A stretch of DNA of 64,000 nt, taken from positions 62,001 to 126,000 of the forward strand of contig NW_027442260.1 of assembly GCF_048569485.1 (NCBI RefSeq). The letters run 5' to 3'. This document shows positions 55,499-63,381 of the stretch, one piece after another; positions within the stretch are counted from its first letter, which is position 1, and every line of letters starts with the position of its first letter. The stretch is from Anomaloglossus baeobatrachus. Lineage: Eukaryota; Chordata; Amphibia; Anura; Aromobatidae. A program made the position numbers and the translations under genes. Below the pieces are notes generated by a model. It was given only the letters and a program-made list of their open reading frames with translations, was not told where the DNA came from and searched no databases.

Positions 55499-55801
55499 TT
55501 ATTCTTGCACTTTTTCCTTTTCTCTAGATCCCCCTTTTCTCTTATAGAAGGCCTGTGGATCTTCTCTGTGAAGCATCCGGCAATCATGTTCACGTTTCAT
55601 TTACTTTGGTATCGTCGTTCCATCTCCTTGATATTCCGATGAAAACCTTCTTGTTCTTCCCACCAGCACCAAGGTTTTCAGACAAGTAGTCCAAATAGGA
55701 ATGTAAAAAATGTAACTTCAAATTCATTAGACAACCCAAGGCTTTGAAACGTTTCAGCATGTTCTCCACGATGGACTTAAATTTTGATTCTTTGTTGTTA
55801 C
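55499..55801 (-). pseudogene. Terminal exon copy of the same uncharacterised protein family
   Basis: The minus strand encodes strings that match the conserved C-terminal part of this family: a KALGC motif, then NLKLHFLHSYLDYLSENLG, followed in the expected order by family-like HQDI/MERRYQ-type and basic C-terminal motifs, though not all in one frame. The exon is preceded on its own strand by a pyrimidine-rich tract and a canonical acceptor, TTTCTAG then G, at 55802-55835. A basic tail and a stop close the exon. Length and layout fit a last exon. The copy is decayed. It faces the opposite way to the fragment at 53310-54625, so it is either a second copy or an inverted part of the same one. The function is unknown. 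Confidence 0.6.
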
Positions 55802-55835
55802 CTAGAAACGTACAAGACAGACACAGGAAAGGACA

Positions 55836-56352
55836 TGATAACAGGTGTAGGGACCAACAAGGTGAGACAAGGGGTATCAGGATAGGGTCAAGTAGGTATG
55901 AATGTAGTAATGGGGCAGGCATAGAGAATTGTATGTGAATGTGAATTACAATAAATCACTAAGGAAAGGAATATGTGAGTGTGTGCCTAATGTAAACTAA
56001 TATTGTACTGGCAAAATTATAGATGGAAAGGGAGAAGGGGAGGGGGGAGAGAGGAGGCTGTAATTGACTACAAGGGTATGAGTTATGAGTGATCATAGGG
56101 ATAGTGTTACATAAGTGGAAATACCTATGGAGGACCGGATGTGTAAGCGCATACCTTATACAAACCTATAGAGTGCTGATGGGTGAGAGTGTGATGTTAG
56201 ATATAAGACATCCTATAGTGAATAGTGAGCCGTAATCAAGTGCAACAGGGATATTTCACGTGACTATGGGAACCTGGAAGGTAAAGAAAGGGGAGAAAAA
56301 ACTGTTAGACAAGGTAATCAGACATAATGTAACCAGTTGATCAGACATGATC
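55836..56352 (-). mobile_element. Reverse-strand 3' non-coding part of a probable Penelope-like element
   Basis: Bases 56187-56350 are the reverse complement of 63837-64000. The coordinate sums agree at both ends, so there is no net length difference over 164 bp, and I noticed only about one mismatch. The right-hand copy follows a Penelope-like GIY-YIG domain fragment on the plus strand, so both are probably the 3' untranslated part of that element type. The similarity stops at 56351, as in a 5'-truncated insertion. The part from 55836 to 56186 is assigned by continuity only, because the matching part of the right copy lies beyond the window. It includes a purine-rich patch at 56025-56065. 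Confidence 0.5.
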
Positions 56353-56960
56353 ACCTGGTTTGAGACCCCCTGCCTTACACTATATAGATATCATGTTCAT
56401 TCCCCATCTATCTTGCTCAGGAGAGCATCTCCCTCCCCCGGCACCAAGAGCAGCTCATACTGAATTGTTACATTGACTAGTAACACTGCACACAGAAATG
56501 CACCTTAATATTCCACTGTTAACCCTTTCCTCCCAGCAGTAACACACAACTCCTCACCTTCATATCATGGTGATTTATGGTCAGAATGACTTCAATGCGA
56601 TCAGTGATTTCTATTCTAGCTCTGCTCACATAGATTTTATATCCACACTCAACTATAGGCCGTTCTTCATATTTTGGGGGCTTTTAGTCAGATATACTAG
56701 TTTGTGCCTGTATAGTATTGGTGTAGATGGGAGTGTAGGGCATGGGTTACATGGCACTGTGGTGGAATACTGATGGGAGGTATTGGTGCTGTGTTTGATG
56801 CTTCTACTGGGTATTTTCCTACAAATACTGGAACAGCTCACTGCTTAGAATGATCCTTCCCAGCTCTATAATATATTATATATACCCCACAATGCAGGCT
56901 CACACACACATTTGTCTCAAGTGTGTTGTAGGGACACAGATACAGTCTTGGTCATGTGAC
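56353..56960. other. No gene recognised
   Basis: About 600 bp with only short reading frames and no family similarity that I recognise. A TATA-like string, CTATATAGATATC, lies near 56380, and a short AT run lies near 56870-56884. It may be older host or repeat DNA into which the neighbouring elements inserted. Confidence 0.4.
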
Positions 56961-57537
56961 TAAAGGCTACTTTACACACTGCGATATCGGTCCCGATATC
57001 GCTAGTGTGGGTACCCGCCCCCATCTGTTGCGCGACACGGGCAAATCGCTGCCCATGCCGCACAACACCGACCAGACCCGTCACACATACTTACCTGCCC
57101 GGCGACGTCGCTGTGTCCGGCGAACCGCCTCCTTTCTAAGGGGGCGGTCCGTGCGGCGTCACAGCGACGTCACTGAGCGACCGCCCAATAGCAGCGGAGG
57201 GGCGGAGATGAGTGGCCGGAACATCCCGCCCACCTCCTTCCTTCCTCATAGCGGCTGGGAGGCAGGTAAGGAGAGGTTCCTCGTTTCTGCGGTGTCACAC
57301 GGAGCGATGTGTGCTACCGCAGGAGCGACGAACTACATCGTTACTGCTGCAGTAACGATAATCGAGAATGGAGACCCATGTCACCGATGAGCGATTTTGC
57401 ACGTTTTTGCAACGATGCAAAATCGCTCATCGGTATCACACGCAGCAACATCGCTAATGCGGCCGGATGTGCGTCACAAATTCCGTGACCCCAACGACTC
57501 CGCATTAGCGATGTCGCAGCGTGTAAAGCCCCCTTTA
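56961..57537. mobile_element. Non-autonomous inverted-repeat DNA transposon (MITE-like), 577 bp
   Basis: The left end, TAAAGGCTACTTTACAC, continues CTGCGATATCG. The reverse complement of the right end reads TAAAGGGGGCTTTACACGCT and continues GCGACATCGCTAATG. The two ends therefore form imperfect terminal inverted repeats of about 30 bp. The interior is CpG-rich and full of short palindromes of the type GATGAGCGATTTTGC...GCAAAATCGCTCATC near 57384-57434. No transposase is encoded. The target duplication is probably TA, with no longer match visible in the flanks, so the superfamily is left open. The 144-codon reading frame across it is a by-product of CpG-rich sequence. Confidence 0.75.
57384..57434. 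repeat. Perfect-looking hairpin inside the DNA transposon
   Basis: GATGAGCGATTTTGCACG is followed after a short loop by the inverted partner ending GCAAAATCGCTCATC. This is an internal palindrome, common in non-autonomous inverted-repeat elements. It is unlikely to be a terminator, as it sits in non-coding mobile DNA. Confidence 0.6.
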
Positions 57538-57782
57538 GTGGGAGTGGTGTACAGGGTCTTAGCAGTAAAGAGTATTCCATATTTCTGCCAGATACCCACA
57601 GAGATATTGAAATCTGAAAAAAGAGACTTCTGCTCATTGAAGGTAAGAACTGCTCACATAGCGTTCAACTCCACAGCAAACGAGTGCTCTAGCACTGGCA
57701 TCTCAGCAGGGATATTCCCCTACTACACATGTGTGTCTAGGTCACTGTGACAGTTTACAGGACATAACTCAGGGCACCTAGA
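57538..57782. other. No gene recognised
   Basis: A short stretch between the DNA transposon and the next insertion. No protein similarity or RNA gene is seen. It likely continues the sequence at 56353-56960 that the DNA transposon interrupted. Confidence 0.4.
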
Positions 57783-57943
57783 CAGAAGGCAGAGGGACTA
57801 CTTTCTATTTCTGGTGTAGAGCTTAGTACAATATATATATATTTATACTATTACATGGGACACATGTACCTTGTATTACCATTATTCGCTGTATATGAAC
57901 CCCTTTTCTCCGGGCATTATTTGTCTATAGCATTTTTCACGAA

Positions 57944-58346
57944 CCTGAGGCAACTGAGAACCCTTCAGTGAAGGAATTCCACTAACCCTCACAATACCTA
58001 CCAGGGGCCTCCCTGCAGTAACTCAGGTAGTTGTACCCATTCTCTTTCCGCATTCTATGTGTTCTTCTTCTTTCTTCTTTTTTTTCTTTTTTCTTCTTTT
58101 TATTTCTATCATGTAGTTCAGGGGTTTATAGATATATGTCCTGCATCTCATATTTCCTTTAGTGGTGCTTCTTACCCATTCTCATATCATTTACCCTAGT
58201 ATTTCATGATCCTGAGGCGACTGAGAACCCTTTAATAAAGGAATCCTTTTTCACCTGAATTGTCAAGTGATACTTACCAGTGACTATCACGTAATGTTAC
58301 AGGTAGTTCCATTTTCTTCCTCTTCTTTCTCTCCTTTCTTCTTTGT
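57944..58346 (+). repeat. Two diverged direct copies, offset about 270 bp
   Basis: The copy at 57944-58080 contains CCTGAGGCAACTGAGAACCC, then CAGGTAGTT (58024), then a TTCTTCTTTCTTC-rich tail. The copy at 58211-58346 has CCTGAGGCGACTGAGAACCC, CAGGTAGTT (58300) and a similar CT-rich tail. The offset drifts from 267 to 276 bp, so small length changes have accumulated. It is an internal duplication of the insertion at 57798-59144. Confidence 0.65.
58062..58107 (+). repeat. Pyrimidine-rich run
   Basis: An almost pure C/T stretch dominated by TTCTTC and poly-T, at the end of the first internal copy. It is low-complexity sequence. Confidence 0.8.
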
Positions 58347-58940
58347 CACACGGTCCATTGTGTTATAGCCCACGTGTCATGATAACACTTGTACCATCTT
58401 TTCATTTAGATTCCACCTACAATTATTTACCGATTCCAGTTCTGGAATAGGCTTTCATCATCTACTCACTAGAATTCTCAAGTTCATAAGGTACTGAGAC
58501 ATATACATGTTCACACCATTATAAAGAACAAAGTATAAACATTGAGGTTTTTCTCACACCCATGTTCCTGTGTTCTTTGATATGATATGTGTTCATTTCC
58601 TTCACTATATAGGATTGCAAGTTTTCCATTTGTACCTTAATGGCAATGACGCTATACAATTGAACACATATCATCCTGTTATCCATATAGGTGTGTATTT
58701 ACCTGCTTGACTATTTTTGGTTGTTTGATCCAGAATGTTTCTCCAGATAGGTCATGTGGAAATTTTCTTTCCTCAGTACAAATGTTTTCACTATGGCTTT
58801 GGAAAAATTTTTTGTATGTGCATCATGGTCATTTGACTCATTGTACTCTCAAGTAGCAATATATTGTACTGTTATGTTGTACTATGTACTAATTACGTGT
58901 TTATATGGTTTTGTAACCCTTTATGATCTTAGATAACTTT

Positions 58941-58985
58941 ATCCTTGATAAAGACCTAAAAACAAGCTCGAAACGTTGGATGAAT
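58941..58985 (+). ncRNA. Degenerate hammerhead-ribozyme-like motif
   Basis: The order TTGATAAAG, a 15-base spacer, then CGAAACGTTGGATG resembles the core of the short hammerhead ribozymes of Penelope-like elements, whose core is CUGAUGA...GAAA. Here the first core box is TTGATAA, and the stem between the boxes pairs poorly (ACCT against AGCT). I expect it to be inactive. The confidence is for the resemblance, not for activity. Confidence 0.3.
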
Positions 58986-59159
58986 TATCCTTTTGCACAA
59001 ATAAAGAATTTTCAGCATTCTAAGAGTTCTTTTCTTACGTTATTGATCACTATAGTGTGCCAGAGCTATTTCTATTGAATTAACTCTTATTTTTTCTGAG
59101 CACCTGCTATATACACAGTGAGCCAGACATATTCAATTTTCATTCAGAAGGCAGAGGGA

Positions 59160-59375
59160 AGCCTTAGCAGCTGAGCCTATATCTTGGCTTGTGAGCATTA
59201 GAACAGGCCGGCGATTACAGGGTAACATGAAAAATGTCCAGCTTGCATTATGACTAGAACATGACAATATCCTTTTAAGTACTAACCTATGATGCGTTCC
59301 TAAGCAGTTGATGTTATATGTTCTACATTTCATTTTCTGCATACTTTACAAGTAGTAGAATTTGCTTTGATATAG
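59160..59375. other. Intron-like or intergenic DNA, no gene recognised
   Basis: No similarity is recognised. It ends at a TTTGATATAG acceptor-like string just before the SET-domain exon, so it may be intron of that gene or pseudogene. Confidence 0.35.
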
Positions 59376-59651
59376 GCAACTGGATTTTCACAATGAAAAG
59401 GCAAAGGATAACGCCCGAAAAAGACGCCATACATTATGTCAGTGCCATCACTGACAAACCTGGATTGACCATGAAATACATCAATCCCCTTAAAGGTGAG
59501 TTAAAACAAGTTTTAACTAAATTGCCTTAATATTGTCATGCATTAGAATGACTGTCTTAGGTAATGATAAATATTTTCTACAGGAAGAGGAGTGTTTGCT
59601 GAAACTGAAATCGAAAAAGGGAGTTTTGTTGCAGAATATCGAGGTGAGCTC
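59376..59651 (+). pseudogene. KMT5A-like SET-domain fragment, two exons
   Basis: The exon at 59376-59495 encodes ...KPGLTMKYINPLK and ends at a GGTGAGT donor. The exon at 59584-59643 or 59651 follows a TTTCTACAG acceptor and encodes GRGVFAETEIEKG, then SFVAEYRGEL. Exon phase agrees across the 88-bp intron (LK-G-RGV). The strings K-G-R-G-V and EYRGEL are the start of a SET methyltransferase domain of the KMT5A (SETD8) type, which monomethylates histone H4 lysine 20. KMT5A-like copies are numerous in fish and frogs. Only about the first 25 residues of the domain are here. The substrate-lysine channel and the NHS and GEELxxDY motifs are absent, because Ty3 integrase sequence begins at about 59652. 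It is either a truncated pseudogene or the upstream exons of a gene disrupted by this insertion. Confidence 0.65.
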
Positions 59652-59905
59652 ACGTATGCACTTACGATGGTAGACAACTACTCGAGATTTATGGTTGTGG
59701 TACAAGTCAAAGATCTAATGGCCCATACTGCAGCGAAGGTCTTCCAAGCACACTTATGCAGACCTCATGGCTACTCAGAGAGAGTCCTCACAGATCAAGG
59801 CACTGCCTTTGAAGCGGAAATCTTCAAGGACTTCTGCAGCTTTTACCGATGCAGGAAGATGCGTACTACACCCTACCATGCTCAAACCAATGGTTATCAA
59901 CCTGC
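59652..59905 (+). mobile_element. Ty3 (gypsy) integrase core fragment
   Basis: The plus strand encodes ALTMVDNYSRFMVVVQVKD, then AAKVFQAHLCRPHGY, then VLTDQGTAFEAEIFKDF and TTPYHAQTNG. This is the catalytic core of a retroviral-type integrase of the vertebrate Ty3 class. It is a fossil fragment without neighbouring integrase domains. It starts directly at the end of the SET-like exon and stops where LINE sequence begins near 59906. Pol sequence of the same class lies on the opposite strand at 60025-60780, so the locus is rearranged. Confidence 0.85.
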
Positions 59906-60024
59906 TCAGGACTTTACCCCATATTCCAGATGTGGCCTTACAAGTGATTTATAGAGGGGTAACAATACGTTGGGATCATCGGATCTAATCTCCCTTTTTA
60001 TACACCCTAAAATCTTGTTTGCGT
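59906..60024 (-). mobile_element. LINE reverse-transcriptase fragment (CR1/L2-like)
   Basis: The minus strand encodes NKILGCIKREIRSDDPN, then VLLPLYKSLVRPHLEYGVKS. The strings ILGxIKR and PLYKSLVRPHLEY are the conserved thumb region following the reverse-transcriptase palm in CR1- and L2-type non-LTR elements. Only about 40 codons remain. The fragment is wedged between two Ty3 pieces in opposite directions. I have not resolved CR1 from L2. Confidence 0.7.
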
Positions 60025-60780
60025 TAGAATAAACAATAACATCATAAAGGTATAGCAGTACCGTTTCAAAGTTTCGGTGTCCCAAGCAGCATTCCATCAG
60101 CCTCTGGAAGGTTCCTGGCAAATTGCACAGCTCGAAGGGCATGCTTTTGAACTCGCAGAGACCCATCGGGGTGGCAAAGGCGGTCTTCTTCCGGTCTGCC
60201 TCAGCAACGGACACTTGCCAATAGTGACTAGTGAGATCAAGGGTAGAAAAATAATTTGCAGTTGTCAATGCAGCTAGCTATTCCTCAATACAGGGGAGTG
60301 GTGCTGTCCTTCTTCTTTAACAGGACCAACGGAGCTGCCCAGAGGCTACAACTGTCACGGATAACCCCAGCCTCCTTCATGTTGCTCAACATGTCCTTGG
60401 TACACTGGTAATGTGCAGGTAGATTTGGCTTATATCTCTCTTTGATGGGTGGGTGTGCACTTGTGGGGATGTAGTGTTTGACCCCTTTTATTTTTCAAAA
60501 GTCTAGCGGATGTTTGCTGAAGACTTGCTCGTATTCTTGCACTAGCCTGTAGACCCCCTTCTTGTGATGTGAAGGTGTGGAGTCAGTGCCTACGTGTAAT
60601 TCCTTACACCACTCCTCTGGCTGACTTGGTGAGCTGTCACTGAATGGGTGGGCTGAAGCAATGGTGGATGCTGCTGTTTGGATAGCATGTGTATCTACTG
60701 AGAACAGCTTATCAATGGTGGCAAATCGGAGCAGCTTAATCTTTTGCTCTCCGCAGTTCAACACTCTCATGGGCACTCTT
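60025..60780 (-). mobile_element. Ty3 (gypsy) pol fragment: region before RT and first half of RT
   Basis: On the minus strand, 60495-60776 encodes a segment ending YEQVFSKHPLDF, typical of the stretch just before reverse transcriptase in vertebrate Ty3 elements. Below it, 60025-60268 encodes YFSTLDLTSHYWQVSVAEAD, then FATPMGLCEFKSMPFELCN, then FQRLMECCLGHRNFETVLL, which is the reverse-transcriptase palm. The copy is broken in a few places and truncated at 60025 by the LINE fragment. It is the same class as the integrase piece on the opposite strand and may be from the same or another copy. It is old and non-functional. Confidence 0.85.
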
Positions 60781-61253
60781 CCCTTCCATATTAATGAATA
60801 AAACTATGATGTAAATAGCATATAGATACCCCACAAATGCAGATAAAAGTAGGTTATGGGAAAAGGGGGAAGAGAGAAACAGGAAAATTGTGGAATAAAG
60901 TATAACTTCCAGGTGGGAGAGGAAATGGCAGCACAGCCAATGGAGGTGAAGCAAGGGGAGCCTGCAACTAAAGAGTTGAGAGCGTTATCACATGGTGACT
61001 GAGCCTGATTGTAACGGGAGCATAGAGGTGCCGATCCTGTCTTACCTGCGTTGGTGTAGAAGTGGGTGTCCTGTGGTGGAGTCAGCTATGTGCAGTGGTG
61101 GCCGTGGGTTCTTTTATGTGCGACCGTAGTAATAGCTGTGCCCACTTCCTGTATGGGAGTGGAATGCAGTGAGGCTAATGGAACGCACGCCTGCGCATTT
61201 GTGTTTAACGTCGCGCATGTGCAGAACGGAGAAAAGGCTGCGCTCACTTCCTA
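60781..61253. other. No gene recognised
   Basis: Short reading frames only. The left part is purine-rich (60840-60960) and the right part is moderately GC-rich with several CpG (61180-61250). No family is recognised. The left edge may be the remainder of the Ty3 element and the right edge the upstream flank of the U2 locus. Confidence 0.4.
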
Positions 61254-61375
61254 ATGAAAGGGAGTGAGACGCAGCTGGGAAGGGAAGGGAAAAGATTAGG
61301 GTTTGGGGATGATGAAAGGGCTTTCTACGGGCAAGGATGGCAAAGGGTGGCAGTGACGGAAAGTCAGGCAGATGG

Positions 61376-61400
61376 TCCTGTCCTGTCCTGTCCGTCCGTC
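61376..61400 (+). repeat. TCCTG pentanucleotide repeat
   Basis: Three copies of TCCTG followed by TCCG TCCG TC. A short microsatellite upstream of the U2 copy. Confidence 0.8.
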
Positions 61401-61598
61401 TTTTTGTATCATGAATTGGAAAGACTGCAAGGGGGAGGGGAGGTGCTTGTGCCCAAAAGGAGGAGTTATTCAGATTCATTGCAGTGGGCGGCGGCTGCAA
61501 AAAGTACCATTCTCCTTGTTTTTGCTCTGCAAAACAGCCTTTTCAAGGGTTTGGCTTTGGTGACAAAATGTCTTCTGTAGGCGTGGGTTTGTCTCCCT

Positions 61599-61613
61599 CT
61601 CCCTAAGATGTGT
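61599..61613 (+). promoter_or_regulatory. Candidate proximal sequence element of the U2 copy
   Basis: TCTCCCTAAGATGTG lies at -61 to -47 from the U2 start at 61660. Vertebrate snRNA genes carry their proximal sequence element, bound by SNAPc, in this interval. A GGGCGG Sp1-like box lies near 61486 (about -170) in the direction of the usual distal enhancer. The element was chosen by position and a loose match, so the identification is weak. Confidence 0.35.
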
Positions 61614-61659
61614 CCGGTATAGGCCAGGGTGCCACTCAAGGCCGTAACCAATTCGGGTT

Positions 61660-62033
61660 ATAGCTTCTCAGCCTTTTGGCTAAGATCAAGTGTAGTTTCG
61701 GAGGACGCTACCTTGGTCGGTACTGGAAGGTGCCTGGGATTGCACGTCTGCCGGCCTTGAGGGAGTGTGTGCGCCTTCTGGTGACACATAGCCCTCTTGT
61801 GCCTGGACGGTTCCCAGGCAACGGGAGGCGATCACCTTTGTTATTTTGAAGTCCTACTGATAAACAGAAAAAAAAAAAATTAAATCTGTTCTTATCAGTT
61901 TAATATCTGATACGTCCCCTCTCTAGGGACCATATATTAAATGGATTTTTAGAACAAGGAGATGGAAAAAATCTTGCTCTGTCCACTCCACGCATTGACC
62001 TGGTATTGCAGTACCTCCAGGACCGGTGCACCC
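61660..62033 (+). pseudogene. RNU2: U2 snRNA gene copy split by a 184-bp insert
   Basis: Bases 61660-61699 match U2 positions 1-40, including CTTCTC, CCTTTTGGCTAAGATCAAG and TGTAGT. Bases 61884-62033 match positions 38-187 with the exact expected length of 150. They include ATCTGTTCTTATCAG, TTTAATATCTGATACG, the Sm-site region GGATTTTTAGAAC and the 3' loops ACCTGGTATTGCAGTACCTCC and GGTGCACCC. U2 RNA pairs with the intron branch point through GUAGUA (positions 33-38) in the spliceosome; the insert separates GTAGT from the rest. A canonical 3' box follows, and a candidate proximal element precedes it, so this is a copy of a genomic U2 gene and not a retrocopy of the RNA. Apart from the insert it is close to vertebrate U2, with scattered differences. 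As it stands it should not make a usable U2 RNA. Confidence 0.92.
61700..61883 (+). mobile_element. Poly(A)-tailed insert inside U2, possibly a SINE
   Basis: The 184 bp do not belong to U2 and end in a run of 12 or more A followed by TTAA. A poly(A) tail on the plus strand points to a retroposed RNA. The flanks share at most the three bases TTC/ATC (61697-61699 and 61884-61886), so no usual target duplication is seen. The first 45 bp, with GGTCGGTACTGGAAGG then GCCTGGGATTGCACG, loosely resemble the 5S rRNA C-box region (GGTTAGTACTTGGATGGG, then GCCTGGGAATACCAGG). A 5S-derived (SINE3-like) origin is possible but unproven. Confidence 0.6.
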
Positions 62034-62045
62034 CTTCTTAACCGA

Positions 62046-62060
62046 GTTTCCAAAAGCAGA
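62046..62060 (+). terminator. snRNA 3' box of the U2 copy
   Basis: GTTTCCAAAAGCAGA fits the vertebrate snRNA 3' box consensus GTTT-N(0-3)-AAARNNAGA at every fixed position and begins 13 bases after the U2 end. The 3' box directs Integrator-dependent 3' end formation of Pol II snRNA transcripts. Its presence shows that the repeat unit includes gene flank. Confidence 0.85.
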
Positions 62061-63140
62061 ACTCAATTCACCTGATTCAAATGAGCCTCATTAGTGAATT
62101 GAAAGAAAGCAAAAACTTTATATGCACCTCAATTTGGCCAATTCACTTTTCACACTTTCACCCTTTTTTTTTTATCTTTCACACCTTTTACTTGCTTTAT
62201 TGATGCAAAAGCTGTGCCAAATAGCAAACTCATCTCCACTCAACTTGACCAACTCTGCTATGTCCCGTGCAGTATCTTATTCTCAGTCTTATCTAGATCA
62301 TTTGCAATTGAATAGAATAGATCCCTTTTGGACACATTGGATTCAGCTGCTGCAGTGACTGCAGGTGTTAGAAGATGCAGACTTGGCATCAGGTGCTGTC
62401 TATCAGATTCCACTCCAATTAAAGCTTCCATTGTTTTTCGGTGTTTTCTTTGAGCAATGATGATGTCTTTAGTGATCTGTTGGCTCCCTCTCCTGGAGGA
62501 AGAGTTTGCTTGCTCTTGGACTTTCAAAAAGAGAGGTCATGATAGACATTTAGCTTCTGAGCCCAATTGGGGACAGTCATGGGTGATGAATGTTTTGCAA
62601 CCTGCTGCGAAGCCTGATACCGCAATATAAGGAACGTCAAATACTAAGAATGGGCGGCCTATGAAAGAATTAGTACTTTCATTAAGCATACTTAAACGGC
62701 TAATTGGGAATAGACAAACTGTAAAAAGCCCTCTGAGAAAGCCCCTCTCTATCCTTTGTCAGTAAGCTTTTCTGTAGTCTGCCTGTTGATGTATTTTCCG
62801 TTTGAACAGTGCACAACATGAAGTGACGGAACACTGGCTTGTCACAATGTCCCCCGCTGACATCACAATAGCGCTGCTGCCTAGAAAGCCAGCTGCGCAG
62901 CAGAAGTTGCTCTTTGGGTGGGATGGTGGGCTAATGTATCTATTCCTGCTTGGTGAGAGTTTGACATGATCTAGAGCAACGAGTTCCAGCGGCTAGCGGT
63001 TGATTATTGGCTGTAATGGGGCTTTCTGGCTGGTGCTAGCCTTTCTTCTTAGCACACAGGAACCACAATCCCTACACCATGCTTCGATGGATTCTCTCAT
63101 CCCAGCCCAGTAAAACTACATATTTCACACAGTTATAGGC
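62061..63140. other. U2 3' flank or spacer, no gene recognised
   Basis: Over 1 kb follows the 3' box without a second U2 copy or a recognisable gene. AT-rich at first (62061-62350), then mixed. Reading frames of up to 89 codons have no recognisable family. If this derives from a tandem U2 unit, it would be the spacer. Confidence 0.4.
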
Positions 63141-63146
63141 AGCCCA

Positions 63147-63222
63147 TGGGCATTCACCTGGATTAAAACCCATAACAGCTCATAGACCAAACAATCAATC
63201 TACCACTGGACCAAAGACAGGA
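63147..63222 (-). repeat. tRNA-like SINE remnant or tRNA pseudogene
   Basis: On the minus strand, TTTGGTCCAGTGGTAGATT (around 63195-63213) resembles a Pol III A box as in tRNA-Glu or tRNA-Gly. GGTTTTAATCC (63160-63170) matches 9 of 11 positions of the B box GGTTCGAATCC. The spacing of about 30-40 bases is right for a tRNA. The acceptor stem does not pair well, so this is decayed or a SINE head. Confidence 0.35.
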
Positions 63223-63381
63223 AGCTAAATCCACTGCCTGCGGTAACTAACTTAATCCTATAGGCTACTCACACAACAAACCCAAGAGAAAGGAAAAAAA
63301 CATGGCTTCGATTATCCATCCAATGAAAACGCATAACCATTGTGAGCCATTGGACAATGCAATTGCACACATGGTGACATG

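Larger units (their letters stand above)
57798..59144 (+). mobile_element. Non-coding Penelope-like insertion flanked by a 15-bp direct repeat
   Basis: The 15-mer CAGAAGGCAGAGGGA occurs at 57783-57797 and again at 59145-59159, the pattern of a target-site duplication around a 1347-bp insertion. The insert has no reverse transcriptase. Near its right end it carries TTGATAAAG (58945), then CGAAACGTTGG (58969), then AATAAAG (59000). This resembles, in a degenerate form, the CTGATGAAG...CGAAACG hammerhead-type signature near the ends of vertebrate Penelope-like elements. Inside are two diverged direct copies of about 135 bp and pyrimidine-rich runs. The direct repeat is seen; the Penelope assignment is inferred from the signature and could be wrong. 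Confidence 0.5.

Noticed and set aside
56956-57390. A 144-codon open frame
   Set aside because: It lies within the inverted-repeat DNA transposon. It has no recognisable domain and arises from CpG-rich sequence with few stops.
61114-61651. Overlapping open frames of up to 128 codons upstream of U2
   Set aside because: They occur on both strands, have no known domain, and overlap the U2 promoter region and the start of U2.
62122-62527. Small open frames in the U2 3' flank
   Set aside because: No family similarity, and the position matches snRNA spacer sequence.
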